In this document: one piece after another, positions 37,755-47,914 of the stretch
Layout of the letters: each line of letters opens with the position of its first letter
How positions within the stretch are numbered: position 1 is the stretch's first letter
DNA from: Acinetobacter celticus
GTDB lineage: Bacteria > Pseudomonadota > Gammaproteobacteria > Pseudomonadales > Moraxellaceae
DNA: 64,000 nt
Assembly: GCF_001707755.1 (NCBI RefSeq)
Contig: NZ_MBDL01000011.1
Span: forward strand, 124,001-188,000
Direction: 5' to 3'
Notes under the pieces: generated by a model
What the model saw: only the letters and a program-made list of their open reading frames with translations
Databases searched by the model: none
What the model was told of the DNA's origin: nothing
Program-made: the position numbers and the translations under genes

Positions 37755-40562
37755 ATGCCGACGATCAACAAAAAGCTTTTTAAACGTCTACACTTAAACC
37801 ATGCTTATGGGCAACTCATTGCACTTATTTTTGTGCCAATCACCATATTGGCATGTGTTGGGGCAATGTTGGTTATTACAGAAACCTCCAATGCAGCCAA
37901 AGCACAGCAACGCCAAATGGCAATTGCGATTTTAACACGCTATCAACCCACCGCAGAAAGCGCACTTAATTTATTACGACAATATCCTTGGCAATTTGAC
38001 CAAGCTCGTTTTGGCATGCAGAACATGCTAAATGAAAAATATTTAATTCGTGCGGCTATTGTCGACAGTAAAGGAAAAAATCGGCTGAATATTGGCCCAG
38101 AAGAATTAGACGTATGGCCAACCATCAACAGCAAAACCAGTTTTAGTGGCCCAATTCATTTTAATAAAAATAATGTATATGCTTCTAAAATTACCGATGA
38201 AACCAATACGCCTTACTGGTTACTGGTCGAACTAGATAATCAACCTTTAGAAATTGCGCATTATCGCGTACTTATTGTTTTAATCGCTACAGGTTTACTC
38301 ACCCTACTGCTTCTTTTGCTATGTCTGAATTTTTACTCGCGCCGCTGGATTGCGCCGATGTATGAAATTCGGATGCAATTACAACGTTTAAATGCCGACA
38401 CCTTAGATCAGCACATGATTATCAACAGTACGGGCGAACTGCGCCTGCTACAACGCGATATTGCCAATGTGGTGAAACGTCTACATTTTAGCTTTCTAGA
38501 ACTGCGTGAACATACCGAACAAACCGAAGATGATTTACGGCGCACACTTGATACTTTAGAAGTGCAAAATATTACCTATCGTCAAGCACGAGACCAAGCA
38601 ATTTCTGCCAATCAAGCGAAATCGGTATTTTTGGCCAATATCAGTCATGAACTTCGTACCCCTTTAAACAGTATTGATGGCTTCATTCATTTATTGCTCC
38701 GCCAAGGCAATTTAAGTAATGAACAAAATTTATATCTACAAACCATTCGTAAATCTTCAGCACACTTATTGGCACTGATTAATGACGTACTGGATTTTTC
38801 TAAAATTGATGCAGGCAAACTCGAACTTGAAACCGCACCTTTCGATTTAGAAGAAGCGGTATTTGATGTGATGGATATGCTGTCGCCATTGGCCGCGCAA
38901 AAGCACATCAATATGACGTTTTACTATGCCGACCATGTGCCCAAACATGTCATTGGCGATGCGTTACGCTTTAAACAAATTCTGACCAACCTCATTTCTA
39001 ATGCCATTAAATTCACACCAGATGGCGAAATTATTGTACGTGTACGTATTGAGCATGAAGACCTTGAACATAGTCTGCTCCATTTTAGTGTACAGGACAG
39101 CGGTATTGGTTTAAGTGGCACAGACCGTAAAAAACTCTTTGAATCATTCTCACAAGGCGATGCCTCTGTGACCCGCCAATTCGGGGGAACAGGTTTAGGC
39201 TTAGCCATTTCAAAACAATTGGTCAGCTTGATGCACGGGCAAATTGGCTTTGAAGATAATCAGGAACGTGCGCCAACTGAAAAAGGTTCAACCTTTTGGT
39301 TTACCGCAAACTTTGCCATCGAAAAAGAAGAGGAAATCGCCCATCCTCACTTTAATAATTTGCAAGTGGTTTCTTATCTGGCTCACCCTGCAACAGCTCA
39401 TGTATTGCGTCATTATTTAGAAAATTACGATGCACAACATATTGAAGCACAGTCTATTTTAGACTTATTCAGCAGATTGAATCAGCTTGAGCAATCAGAC
39501 AATACTTGGTTAATTGTAGATCATAGTGGCGACACAGAAGCCATGTTAAAAGAAATTCGTACCCGCTATACAGGAAATTTAGCCGTGTACGGTTATCAAA
39601 TGCTTCTTGATCCGAACATGTTAAATGAATACCGTGCTCGTCCTTTACATCAACCCCTCAGCCGTACTGCTCTCATTCAGTTGCTCAGTAATCAGGTCGT
39701 ATTTGATGCCGATGAGCATGAAGACTTTAATGGCCAAGGCTTACATGTTTTGGCTGTCGATGATCATCTACCGAACCTAATTGTCCTTGAAGCACTACTA
39801 GCAGAATTGAATGTCACCACAACCAAAGCACTGAGTGGCCAAGAAGCCATTGATATTATTAAAACCAATCATGAACGTAAATCGAAGGCATTTGATTTAA
39901 TCTTCATGGATATTCAAATGCCCGTCATGTCTGGTGTAGATACCACCCGTGCCATTCGCTCACTTGAATCGACTTTTGAAAATCATAAGCGCTTACCTAT
40001 TATTGCACTGACCGCCCATGCACTTTCAGATGAGAAAAAGAAACTGTTGCAAGTCGGAATGGACGATTACGTCACCAAGCCCATTCAAATGGAACAAATT
40101 ATTCAAATTTTGACCCATTGGACTGCAGAAAACTTTAAAAAAGCACCAGTCATAGACCGTGCAATTGTCATTGATGCACTCGATCCGAATATTTTAGATT
40201 GGCAACAAAGTCTACATTTAGCCGCCAATAAAGAGGATTTAGCCACCGACTTACTGAAAATGTTGGTGGATAGTTTCCAGCAAGAATTACATGAAATTGA
40301 ACAGCTGATTGAACTTGAAGATTATCCACAACTCGAACATGTGTTGCATCGTCTCTATGGTGCAACCCGCTATGTGGGTACACCAGCTTTGCAAGACGTG
40401 GCGGGTGGCTTTGAACAATTTGTTTCCACATTACGTAAAGAACGGCGTAAAGCAGATGATGCCTTTGTTCAAGAAACCCTAAACCGTGCCGATGAATTAA
40501 AAACGGTGATGGATCAAGTTCAACAAGTTGCACAATCTATTTTAAGTAAATATGAGCAATAG
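37755..40562 (+). CDS. gacS: GacS/BarA-type hybrid sensor histidine kinase
   Basis: 935 residues. Two membrane helices (about 21-42 and 172-193) flank a periplasmic sensor. Then follow a HAMP linker, a HisKA domain with the phospho-acceptor His298 in FLANISHELRTPLNSI, and a HATPase with DFSKIDAGKLELE, FSQGDASVTRQFGGTGLGL. A degenerate first receiver-like stretch (about 530-650), a receiver with acceptor Asp in LIFMDIQMPVMSG and conserved YVTKPI, and a C-terminal Hpt domain (His in LEHVLHRLYGATRYVG) complete it. The layout is that of the GacS/BarA kinase, which signals to GacA and controls secondary metabolism and biofilm traits. The cognate regulator is not in the window. Confidence 0.9.
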   Translation: MPTINKKLFKRLHLNHAYGQLIALIFVPITILACVGAMLVITETSNAAKAQQRQMAIAILTRYQPTAESALNLLRQYPWQFDQARFGMQNMLNEKYLIRAAIVDSKGKNRLNIGPEELDVWPTINSKTSFSGPIHFNKNNVYASKITDETNTPYWLLVELDNQPLEIAHYRVLIVLIATGLLTLLLLLLCLNFYSRRWIAPMYEIRMQLQRLNADTLDQHMIINSTGELRLLQRDIANVVKRLHFSFLELREHTEQTEDDLRRTLDTLEVQNITYRQARDQAISANQAKSVFLANISHELRTPLNSIDGFIHLLLRQGNLSNEQNLYLQTIRKSSAHLLALINDVLDFSKIDAGKLELETAPFDLEEAVFDVMDMLSPLAAQKHINMTFYYADHVPKHVIGDALRFKQILTNLISNAIKFTPDGEIIVRVRIEHEDLEHSLLHFSVQDSGIGLSGTDRKKLFESFSQGDASVTRQFGGTGLGLAISKQLVSLMHGQIGFEDNQERAPTEKGSTFWFTANFAIEKEEEIAHPHFNNLQVVSYLAHPATAHVLRHYLENYDAQHIEAQSILDLFSRLNQLEQSDNTWLIVDHSGDTEAMLKEIRTRYTGNLAVYGYQMLLDPNMLNEYRARPLHQPLSRTALIQLLSNQVVFDADEHEDFNGQGLHVLAVDDHLPNLIVLEALLAELNVTTTKALSGQEAIDIIKTNHERKSKAFDLIFMDIQMPVMSGVDTTRAIRSLESTFENHKRLPIIALTAHALSDEKKKLLQVGMDDYVTKPIQMEQIIQILTHWTAENFKKAPVIDRAIVIDALDPNILDWQQSLHLAANKEDLATDLLKMLVDSFQQELHEIEQLIELEDYPQLEHVLHRLYGATRYVGTPALQDVAGGFEQFVSTLRKERRKADDAFVQETLNRADELKTVMDQVQQVAQSILSKYEQ

Positions 40563-40675
40563 CATTACAAAAAATTTGGCTTAATCTTGCGCTCTAAAAT
40601 TCGTGACTGCGCTGTCATGCATGCCAAGAGCGCGCATGCTATGCTCAAAATCTGGATAAAATAAGAGTTTTCACT

Positions 40676-41464
40676 ATGTCATTGGTCAAATTAGAAAAAA
40701 AGAACGGTATCGCTACGGTCAGCTTGAACCGTCCCGATAAGCGCAATGCCATGAGTTTTGCACTATTAAAAGAATTAGTGCGTATTGCTAATCTCATCAA
40801 AAAAGACCGCTCTATCCGCTGTGTGATTTTAACAGGTGAAGCGCAAGTTTTTAGCGCAGGCATTGACCTTTCTGACTTAAACAATCCTAAAAATACTGCT
40901 TATGCTGTATGGGAATTAATTAAACCGGGACAAAGCTTATTTCAAAAAGCGTTTTTAATTTGGCAAGATTTACCAGTTCCTGTGATTGCGGCCATTGAAG
41001 GCTTTTGCTTTGGCGCTGGGATGCAATTGGCATTGGCTGCGGATATTCGAATTGCACATCCGAACACGCAAATGTCCATTATGGAAAGTCGCTGGGGGCT
41101 TGTCCCTGATATGGGCCTTAGCCGTACAATGAAAGGTATTATCGGCTTAGACTTGGCCAAAGAACTGACATTAACAGCACGAATTTTTGACGCCAACTAT
41201 GCCAAAGACATTGGTCTAGTCACCCATCTTGATGAATCACCATTGGTTAAAGCTCAAGCTTTGGCTGAAGAAATGTTGAACCGCTCACCAGATGCTTTAA
41301 CTGCGGTTAAGCGCGTTTTAGATGCCATGCAACACAATTCAAATAAGTCCTTGCGCCTCGAAAAAATCTGGCAACTCAAATTACTTTTAGGTAAGAACAG
41401 CAAATTGGCACGTAAAAAAGATAAAAATCCAGACGTTCAATTTTTACCTCGCCAATTCCAATAA
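40676..41464 (+). CDS. Enoyl-CoA hydratase/isomerase family protein
   Basis: 262-residue crotonase-fold protein acting on acyl-CoA thioesters. The oxyanion-hole segments are VFSAGIDLSDLN and EGFCFGAGMQLALAADIRIA, with ESRWGLVPDMG following. The first Glu of classic hydratases (in the GAG...E region) is not clear, while the later one is present, so isomerase or other crotonase chemistry is also possible. Substrate unknown. Gene starts a rightward group of four genes. Confidence 0.85.
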   Translation: MSLVKLEKKNGIATVSLNRPDKRNAMSFALLKELVRIANLIKKDRSIRCVILTGEAQVFSAGIDLSDLNNPKNTAYAVWELIKPGQSLFQKAFLIWQDLPVPVIAAIEGFCFGAGMQLALAADIRIAHPNTQMSIMESRWGLVPDMGLSRTMKGIIGLDLAKELTLTARIFDANYAKDIGLVTHLDESPLVKAQALAEEMLNRSPDALTAVKRVLDAMQHNSNKSLRLEKIWQLKLLLGKNSKLARKKDKNPDVQFLPRQFQ

Positions 41465-41499
41465 ATACACCAGATGTATGGGTAAAATAGAGAAATAAT

Positions 41500-42369
41500 A
41501 TGATTGTTGACCGTCACAGTAAAATTGCCTTCTTAGGCATGGGATTAATGGGCAGTCGAATGGCGACTCGATTAATTCAAGCAGGCTTCGATGTTGCTGT
41601 TTGGAACCGTACCGCCACGGCCTGTGACGAGTTGATTGATAGTGGTGCAAGTTCACTCGAACTTGCCCATATTGGCCAATATCCAGTCATTTTAAGCTGT
41701 CTGGCCGATGATCATGCTGTGGCATCTGTATATGCACAAATTGAACCCTACCTTCAAGCACAGCAAGTGATGGTCGATTTTTCTAGCTTATCGGTAAAAC
41801 AAACCCAAATATTGGCCCAACAAGCTGCCCAAAAACAGGTGGTCTGGATTGACTCCCCTGTTTCAGGAGGAACAGCAGGTGCCGAATTCGGTACTTTAGT
41901 CATTTTTGCAGGCGGTGATGCACAAACGATTCAAGACTTAACCCTAATTTATAATGTGCTTTCACAACGTGTAACCCGTATGGGCGAAACAGGCACAGGT
42001 CAAGCCACTAAAATTTGTAATCAATTGATTGTGGCAGCCAATAGCACACTTATTGCCGAAGCCGTTGCATTGGCTGGACTCGCTGGCGTAGATACCCGTT
42101 TATTGGCACCTGCCTTAGCAGGTGGTTTTGCCGATTCAAAACCTTTTCAAATTTTAGCCCCACGCATGGCCTCACACAGCTTTGAACCTGTGCAATGGAA
42201 AGTTCAAACACTATCTAAAGACTTAAATAATGCAATTCAGCTGGCAACCGAATGTGAACTTCAAATTCCTGTGGCGCAGCAAGCGCTCAATCAACTACAG
42301 GCTCATCAAGCCAATGGCTTTGCCGAAAAAGATTTAGCCACGATTATTCAGCATGTTGAAGCTGAATAA
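41500..42369 (+). CDS. 3-hydroxyisobutyrate dehydrogenase-family oxidoreductase
   Basis: 289 residues of the beta-hydroxyacid dehydrogenase family. NADP/NAD-binding motif AFLGMGLMGSRMATRLIQAG, substrate-binding DSPVSGGTAGAEFGTL and the catalytic Lys in GTGQATKICNQL are all present. The next gene encodes hydroxypyruvate isomerase, which suggests tartronate semialdehyde reductase activity (2-hydroxy-3-oxopropionate to glycerate); 3-hydroxyisobutyrate is the main alternative. Confidence 0.85.
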   Translation: MIVDRHSKIAFLGMGLMGSRMATRLIQAGFDVAVWNRTATACDELIDSGASSLELAHIGQYPVILSCLADDHAVASVYAQIEPYLQAQQVMVDFSSLSVKQTQILAQQAAQKQVVWIDSPVSGGTAGAEFGTLVIFAGGDAQTIQDLTLIYNVLSQRVTRMGETGTGQATKICNQLIVAANSTLIAEAVALAGLAGVDTRLLAPALAGGFADSKPFQILAPRMASHSFEPVQWKVQTLSKDLNNAIQLATECELQIPVAQQALNQLQAHQANGFAEKDLATIIQHVEAE

Positions 42370-42416
42370 TCCTGCTAAGCTAGATTCATCAATTTAAATC
42401 TGCATGGAATGCCAAT

Positions 42417-43196
42417 ATGATTAAACTTGCTGTCAATCTCTCCATGATCTTTACCGAAGTGCCCTTAATTGAACGCTTTGCATTGGCACGCGCTCAGGGT
42501 TTTAATCATGTTGAAATCCAATTTCCATATGAATTGAGCATTGAACAAATTCAAACCCAATTGACCGTACATGACTTAACGCTCTGCTTAATTAACGTGC
42601 CTGCGGGTGACTTAATGCAAGGCGGTAATGGCTTAGCAGGCGTACCTGGTAAAGAAATTGAATTTCATCAAGCTGTAGAAAAAGCCCTTGCCTATGCCAC
42701 AGCGTTAAATGTACCGAGTGTGAATATTTTAGCTGGTAGACAACCTCAAGATGCAGACCTTCTCCCCTGCCTAAACACTTTATCTGCCAATTTTAAAATG
42801 GCCTGTCATATGTTCAGTCATACAGGTATTCAACCTGTTTTTGAAATGATTAATGGCACAGATATGCCTCGCTTTTTAGTGCAAAATATTGCTCAGGCAC
42901 AAGAAATGCTAGAAGCGGTGCAACACCCAGCGCTAAAAATGCAATATGATTGCTATCATCTGGCCATGATGGGTGAAGATATCCTTGAAGGTCTTCAGGA
43001 AAATATTGAATTTATTGGACATATCCAATTTGCAGATTGTGCTGGACGACATGAACCTGATACTGGAAGTATCAATTATGCATCTATCTTTACATGGCTA
43101 AAACAAAGTCCATATACCGGTTTTATTGCTGCAGAATACCGTCCAAGTCAAGCTTCTGAAAAAACTTTTGCTTGGAAAGACAAATACTTTGCTTAA
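42417..43196 (+). CDS. hyi: Hydroxypyruvate isomerase (Hyi/OtnI family)
   Basis: 259-residue TIM-barrel enzyme of the xylose-isomerase-like superfamily. Family segments are KLAVNLSMIFTEVPLIERFA at the N-terminus, INVPAGDLMQGGNGLAGVPG, FEMINGTDMPRFLVQN (metal-binding Glu) and MQYDCYHLAMMGEDI followed by GHIQFADCAGRHEPDTG. Converts hydroxypyruvate to tartronate semialdehyde, the substrate expected for the preceding reductase. OtnI-type acid-sugar isomerases are close relatives and cannot be excluded. Confidence 0.85.
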   Translation: MIKLAVNLSMIFTEVPLIERFALARAQGFNHVEIQFPYELSIEQIQTQLTVHDLTLCLINVPAGDLMQGGNGLAGVPGKEIEFHQAVEKALAYATALNVPSVNILAGRQPQDADLLPCLNTLSANFKMACHMFSHTGIQPVFEMINGTDMPRFLVQNIAQAQEMLEAVQHPALKMQYDCYHLAMMGEDILEGLQENIEFIGHIQFADCAGRHEPDTGSINYASIFTWLKQSPYTGFIAAEYRPSQASEKTFAWKDKYFA

Positions 43197-43287
43197 ACCC
43201 ATTTAAACCAATGCTTAGTTGATTTGAAATTTATTACTAAAACCGCTATATTAGAGCATAAATATTTGTCAGGAAATCAGGCCCTCC

Positions 43288-43686
43288 ATGAATTTAGAAC
43301 CATCGCCCAGCGCTTCTAATTCTCACGATCTAACCAACACCCAAAAGAAAGACGTACAAATTTGTCTAGAAGTGGTGCGTGAAGCACTTGCAGATGTAAA
43401 AGCAAAAGAAATCGTAGAGCTAGATGTCAGCTTAATCAGCAACGTATCTGATGCAATTGTGATTGCAAGCGGTACATCTACTCGCCACATTAAATCTCTT
43501 GCAGACAATGTTGCTGAAGAAGCGCGTAAAGCGGGCTTCCGTCCAATTGGTGTTGAAGGTGAACGTGATGCTGAGTGGATCTTGGTTGATCTCGGCCTTG
43601 TCGTTGTACATGTCATGTTGCCGACAGCCCGTAAGTTTTATGATTTAGAAAGCCTTTGGCGTACAACTCCTGAGTCTGTCGCTTAA
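43288..43686 (+). CDS. rsfS: RsfS, ribosomal silencing factor
   Basis: 132-residue protein that binds uL14 and blocks joining of ribosomal subunits under starvation. Family segments: EIVELDVSLISNVSDAIVIA, SGTSTRHIKSLADNVAEEAR, GERDAEWILVDLGLVVVHVM and ARKFYDLESLW. Short N-terminal extension of about 18 residues rich in Ser/Asn. Terminator follows. Confidence 0.95.
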   Translation: MNLEPSPSASNSHDLTNTQKKDVQICLEVVREALADVKAKEIVELDVSLISNVSDAIVIASGTSTRHIKSLADNVAEEARKAGFRPIGVEGERDAEWILVDLGLVVVHVMLPTARKFYDLESLWRTTPESVA

Positions 43687-43697
43687 GCACAAGATTT

Positions 43698-43726
43698 AAA
43701 AAAGCGGTCATCATGACCGCTTTTTT
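43698..43726. terminator. Terminator between rsfS and the small minus-strand ORF
   Basis: Perfect stem AAAAAAGCGGTCA / TGACCGCTTTTTT with a three-base TCA loop, twelve bases after the rsfS stop. The symmetric A and T runs mean it could also end the leftward small ORF at 43735-43914. Confidence 0.92.
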
Positions 43727-43734
43727 AATGTCTA

Positions 43735-43914
43735 TTATTTATATTCAGCGAGGTCAATCGGCTTTTGGAAAAAATCTTCCATGTTGTTTTCACTCTTTGC
43801 AACGAGTTTATTTTTCAGAGTTTCTACATAAAATCTATGAAATATTTCATAGAAGATCACCAATAACGGCTGTAGAGTGATGGTTAAAATTACTATAAAG
43901 GTAACCACTTTCAA
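43735..43914 (-). CDS. Small single-span membrane protein (59 residues, TTG start)
   Basis: Reading leftward from a TTG at 43914, the frame begins LKVVTFIVILTITLQPLLVI, a clear hydrophobic helix, then continues with an aromatic/basic stretch FYEIFHRFYVETLKNKLVAK and ends KPIDLAEYK. The switch from hydrophobic to amphipathic to charged is typical of a real small membrane protein, and the gene ends eight bases before a bidirectional terminator. There is no strong ribosome site and the start is not ATG, so support is moderate. Family not recognised. Confidence 0.45.
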   Translation of the reverse strand: MKVVTFIVILTITLQPLLVIFYEIFHRFYVETLKNKLVAKSENNMEDFFQKPIDLAEYK

Positions 43915-44039
43915 TACTTATATTTAAATAATTACGCTCGCAGTTACAGCAACCCGCCCAATACTAAAAATAAAAAAATCTTTATTTTTAACTTATGTAA
44001 ACCTGTTTTTAAGACTATGTCTCCAATAAATGTAGTAAT

Positions 44040-44068
44040 AAAAAAACCACCCTAAGGTAGTTTTTTTA
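44040..44068 (-). terminator. Terminator after pntB
   Basis: Stem ACTACC-TTAG-GGTGGT as read on the minus strand, where one pair is G-U; on the plus strand the same pair would be a C-A mismatch. A/T runs flank it. The asymmetry shows that it serves the leftward pnt operon. Confidence 0.85.
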
Positions 44069-44087
44069 TTTCATGATACGCAATCAA

Positions 44088-45542
44088 TTAATGTCCGTTG
44101 CCATTAATGGCTTTGGTCATATCTTCAACTACTTTCTTCGCATCACCAAAAATCATCATGGTTTTTTCGTTATAGAACAAGTCATTGTCTAAGCCTGCAT
44201 AACCTGTTGCCATAGAACGTTTGATGACCATAATCGTTCTTGCTTTATGCGCTTCAAGAATTGGCATGCCATAAATTGGCGACGTCGGATCATCTTTGGC
44301 TGCAGGGTTAACTACGTCATTCGCACCAATGACTAACACAACATCTGTCGCAGGGAAGTCAGAGTTGATTTCATCCATCTCTAGAATATCTTCATACGCC
44401 ACATCTGCTTCAGCCAAAAGTACGTTCATATGACCCGGCATACGACCAGCGACTGGATGAATTGCAAAGCGAACTTTGACCCCTTGTCCTTTTAAAATTT
44501 CACACAGTTCTTTCACAGCATTTTGTGCACGACCTTGCGCCATACCATAACCCGGTACAATCACAACGCTGTCTGCATTTGACATCAAGAAGCCTGCGTC
44601 ATCTGCTGAACCTGAACGATGGTTACGCTGTGCTTGTTCGCCTTTGTCCGCAGAAGCTACGGCTGTTCCGCCCATTGCACCACCAAACAATACGTTGATG
44701 ATTGAACGGTTCATGGCTTTACACATGATGTAAGACAGAATTGCACCTGAAGAACCCACCAGAGAACCTGCAACAATCAGCATATTGTTTTCTAGCGTGA
44801 AACCAATTCCTGCTGCAGCCCAACCAGAAAATGAGTTCAGAAGCGATACCACAACTGGCATATCACCGCCACCAACTGGCGCAATCCATACCCAACCAAA
44901 CACCAATGCAAGTACTGTCATTGCCCAGAATGCATTCATATTGCCTGTGGTAAAGAAGTAAATACCACAAGCTAGCATTGCTAGAAAAATAAGCGCTTGA
45001 ACGGGTTTAACCCAACCACCTGAAATGGTTTTTGCCCATTTTTTAGCAGCCAATTTACCGTATGCAAATACTGATGCGGTAAAAGTAATGGCACCCACAA
45101 AACAGCCGACAAACAATTCAAACAAATGCACACTGCTCATATGTACATGCTGTACACCTGCAGCAGTTAAAGCAGTTTCATTTTCTACAAACAAAGCAGT
45201 CAATTGGTTGTTGTGTAAAATTGCAGCAATCGCAATTAAAACCGCTGCCAAACCCACCAATGAATGCATCAAGGCAACAGTTTCAGGCATTTGCGTCATT
45301 GGAACAGTACGTGCACGTGCAATACCAACAACTGCACCCAACACCATTGCGCCACCAATCATCCAAACAACAGGATGATCTGCGACAAAGAAAGTCGTGA
45401 TGACTGCAATCGCCATAGCGATCATGCCATAACGGTTGCCTTGAATTGCTGTTTTAGGCCCTGATAAGCCACGTAAAGTCAAAATGAAAAGGACTGCACC
45501 AATAAGGTAGAACCACTCTGCATATTCTCGAATGAATTCCAT
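44088..45542 (-). CDS. pntB: PntB, NAD(P) transhydrogenase beta subunit
   Basis: 484-residue subunit of the proton-pumping transhydrogenase that transfers hydride between NADH and NADP+. About nine N-terminal membrane helices precede the NADP-binding domain III, visible as VIVPGYGMAQGRAQNAVKEL, FAIHPVAGRMPGHMNVLLAE, DVVLVIGANDVVNPAAKDD and IYGMPILEAHKARTIMVIKR. The gene is three bases from the PntA C-terminal subunit gene. Confidence 0.96.
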   Translation of the reverse strand: MEFIREYAEWFYLIGAVLFILTLRGLSGPKTAIQGNRYGMIAMAIAVITTFFVADHPVVWMIGGAMVLGAVVGIARARTVPMTQMPETVALMHSLVGLAAVLIAIAAILHNNQLTALFVENETALTAAGVQHVHMSSVHLFELFVGCFVGAITFTASVFAYGKLAAKKWAKTISGGWVKPVQALIFLAMLACGIYFFTTGNMNAFWAMTVLALVFGWVWIAPVGGGDMPVVVSLLNSFSGWAAAGIGFTLENNMLIVAGSLVGSSGAILSYIMCKAMNRSIINVLFGGAMGGTAVASADKGEQAQRNHRSGSADDAGFLMSNADSVVIVPGYGMAQGRAQNAVKELCEILKGQGVKVRFAIHPVAGRMPGHMNVLLAEADVAYEDILEMDEINSDFPATDVVLVIGANDVVNPAAKDDPTSPIYGMPILEAHKARTIMVIKRSMATGYAGLDNDLFYNEKTMMIFGDAKKVVEDMTKAINGNGH

Positions 45543-45545
45543 GTT

Positions 45546-45866
45546 TTAGCCCTCTTTTTTCTTTTGCTTCGGCTTGAACATTTCAAGCATGCGCGCTGTT
45601 ACTGCGAAACCACCGAAAATATTGATGCTGGCTAAAAATACAGCCACTGCACCTAATACGCTAACAACATTAATGCTTTGAAATTGTACATTTGCATCGA
45701 CTACACCTGGAATTCCCACAGTTTGTAGCATTGCACCAACCACAATAATCGAAGACAGTGCATTGGTTACTGCCATCAGTGGTGTATGTAATGCAGGTGT
45801 CACACCCCAAACCACGTAGTAACCAACAAAGATGGCTAAGACGAAAATAGTAATAGTTTCAACCAT
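45546..45866 (-). CDS. pntAB: PntA2, transhydrogenase membrane subunit (split PntA C-terminal part)
   Basis: 106 residues with three or four membrane helices ([60 protein letters not shown]) and a basic tail. It corresponds to the membrane part that is fused to domain I in E. coli PntA. The three-gene arrangement seen here is known from Rhodospirillum and others. Confidence 0.93.
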   Translation of the reverse strand: MVETITIFVLAIFVGYYVVWGVTPALHTPLMAVTNALSSIIVVGAMLQTVGIPGVVDANVQFQSINVVSVLGAVAVFLASINIFGGFAVTARMLEMFKPKQKKKEG

Positions 45867-45877
45867 GATGACTCTCC

Positions 45878-47005
45878 TTAACCACGCTTCAGCAGGACTT
45901 GACCGCTATGAGTTACTAGCAGGGCTTTTTGAATTTCTTCTTCTGGATTAATCACGAAGTTTTTATCCGCATCAAACAACGTTTCTAAGAAGTTAAAAAC
46001 ATTGCGTGCATATAGTGCCGATGCTTCCGTCGAAATAGTCGAAGGTAAATTCGGGATACCCAAAATTTTCACGCCATTTTCAGTGAAAACGGTTTCACCG
46101 CACTTCGAACCTTCGACGTTACCACCTGTTTCGACCGCCATATCTAAAATGACAGAGCCTGGTTTCATTTTGGCAACAGTTTCAGCTTTAATTAAACGCG
46201 GTGCATCACGGCCTGGTAATAATGCGGTTGTAATCACAATATCGGCGTTCGATACAGCTTTATCCACAATAATGGCTTGATCACGAATATAGTCTTCGCC
46301 CGGCATCCAACCATAACCATTTTTAGCAGCGTCAGCAGCTTTTTGCTGTTCTTCTGCTGACATTGGTACGTCTAGCCATTTCCCACCCAGTGATTCTACT
46401 TGGTCACGTGCAGTCGGACGTAAGTCTGTAGCTTCAACCACTGCACCCAAACGCTTTGCTGTTGCAATGGCTTGTAGACCCGCAACCCCTACACCCATAA
46501 TGACAACACGTGCAGGTTTTACAGTCCCTGCTGCGGTCATGAGCATTGGGAACATGCGCTGATATTCAGCCCCTGCCAAAAGCACAGATTTATAACCTGA
46601 CAAATTGGCTTGAGATGACAATACGTCCATGTTTTGCGCACGAGATAAGGTTCGTGGCAACAATTCCAACGCAAATGCAGACACTTGTTGAGTCGCAAAT
46701 TGCTCCAACTCTGGATTGCGGTAGGGGTCAAACATTGCAATGACTGCGGTATTTGGCGCAAGTTTTTGAATTTCGCTTCCCATTGGGGCACGAACTTTCA
46801 AAATAATTTGGCTACCAGTAAAGGCATCATCTGTAATTTTGGCGCCAACCTGCTCATATGCGCTATCAATGTAAGCAGCTTTAACCCCTGCTCCACGTTC
46901 AATAACAACGGTATGACCAGCGCTGATCAACTTTTTTACTGTCTCTGGCGTAGCAGCTACACGATTTTCACCGACGACTGTTTCGGTTGGAATTCCGATC
47001 TGCAT
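45878..47005 (-). CDS. pntAA: PntA1, transhydrogenase NAD-binding subunit
   Basis: 375-residue soluble domain I of the transhydrogenase, related to alanine dehydrogenase. It opens with [20 protein letters not shown], carries the NAD-binding motif [20 protein letters not shown] and the RQD-loop region [20 protein letters not shown]. First gene of the pnt operon. The long upstream gap of about 900 bases should hold its promoter. Confidence 0.96.
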   Translation of the reverse strand: MQIGIPTETVVGENRVAATPETVKKLISAGHTVVIERGAGVKAAYIDSAYEQVGAKITDDAFTGSQIILKVRAPMGSEIQKLAPNTAVIAMFDPYRNPELEQFATQQVSAFALELLPRTLSRAQNMDVLSSQANLSGYKSVLLAGAEYQRMFPMLMTAAGTVKPARVVIMGVGVAGLQAIATAKRLGAVVEATDLRPTARDQVESLGGKWLDVPMSAEEQQKAADAAKNGYGWMPGEDYIRDQAIIVDKAVSNADIVITTALLPGRDAPRLIKAETVAKMKPGSVILDMAVETGGNVEGSKCGETVFTENGVKILGIPNLPSTISTEASALYARNVFNFLETLFDADKNFVINPEEEIQKALLVTHSGQVLLKRG

Positions 47006-47914
47006 GAGCGTTCCTCAAGCTAGTTTTTTTAAAGTAAACATCGCAAGTCAGCGATGCTTCCCCTCAGGATGTTTTGTTCATTTTTTGGATTCTAATTGAA
47101 GTTTTCTAAATTACCACCCAATATTTATTTAATAAATACCCATATTTTGAACTGATGATTCATAAAAAATATGGTGTTATATTGTACTTATTCATTTTTA
47201 TTTTTAATGCTATGAATATTTTTTATACTACTTTTGTTTTTTGTCATAAATCCAACCCCAACCATTGTTCCAAAATCATCTAAATTGCTAATGCTCTAAA
47301 CAAGAATTGATGATTCTGACAATTTACGCATAGATCAAAAATCTTTGAGTTACTCTCCAAAGTCAGAGAATCCCTTGCATTTTCGCCTCTTTCAAAGAGC
47401 AAAAATTTATCATTGACTTGAATGACAAAATATCACGCCTAAATTTCATTTGTATCGAAGGTTTTTTCTGGTGGTTTTAGTCAATTCTACAGATTTGGTT
47501 AAATGTCAGCTGTTTCATGTCGATTCACCCAATTGTCGTTTTATATTTATTTTTCTTATATAGATTAAGTCAAATAAAGTAAAAAATTAATAATAAAATA
47601 TTTTTTTGAATATTTTGCACCATGATGACCCACACAATATTTTAGTCAAATTGACCTAATTCGCTTCATATTGGTGCATAAAGTAATTTCTTATCTTACA
47701 AATAAAGTGCTTTTCAGTTATTCATCACATTTGCTAGAGCTCATTCGTGTCAATTCCACAGATTAAAAGCTCAAAAAAACTCAATACAGTGCTTTTTGTA
47801 TTCTTCATCGATACCTTTTGGCAATGGAGTCCATAATTATTTTACATTTCAACTTTTAGCTTTGGCCTTTTATACTGTTTTTCATATCCTCTACAAGATT
47901 AAGAATGATCATCC
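47006..47914. other. Long AT-rich intergenic interval between pntAA and a DMT exporter
   Basis: About 900 bases with no open frame that I can support on either strand and no tRNA- or repeat-like structure. It is strongly AT-rich and separates two divergent genes, so it must contain both promoters; I could not single out a convincing -35/-10 pair. Confidence 0.55.

Noticed and set aside
40563..40675. Inverted GCGCTCT/AGAGCGC pair after the GacS gene
   Set aside because: The seven-base arms are separated by more than 30 bases and there is no T run, so it is not a convincing terminator.
47006..47914. Possible hidden gene or RNA in the 900-base gap
   Set aside because: No open frame, repeated motif, hairpin terminator or tRNA-like fold could be found by reading both strands.
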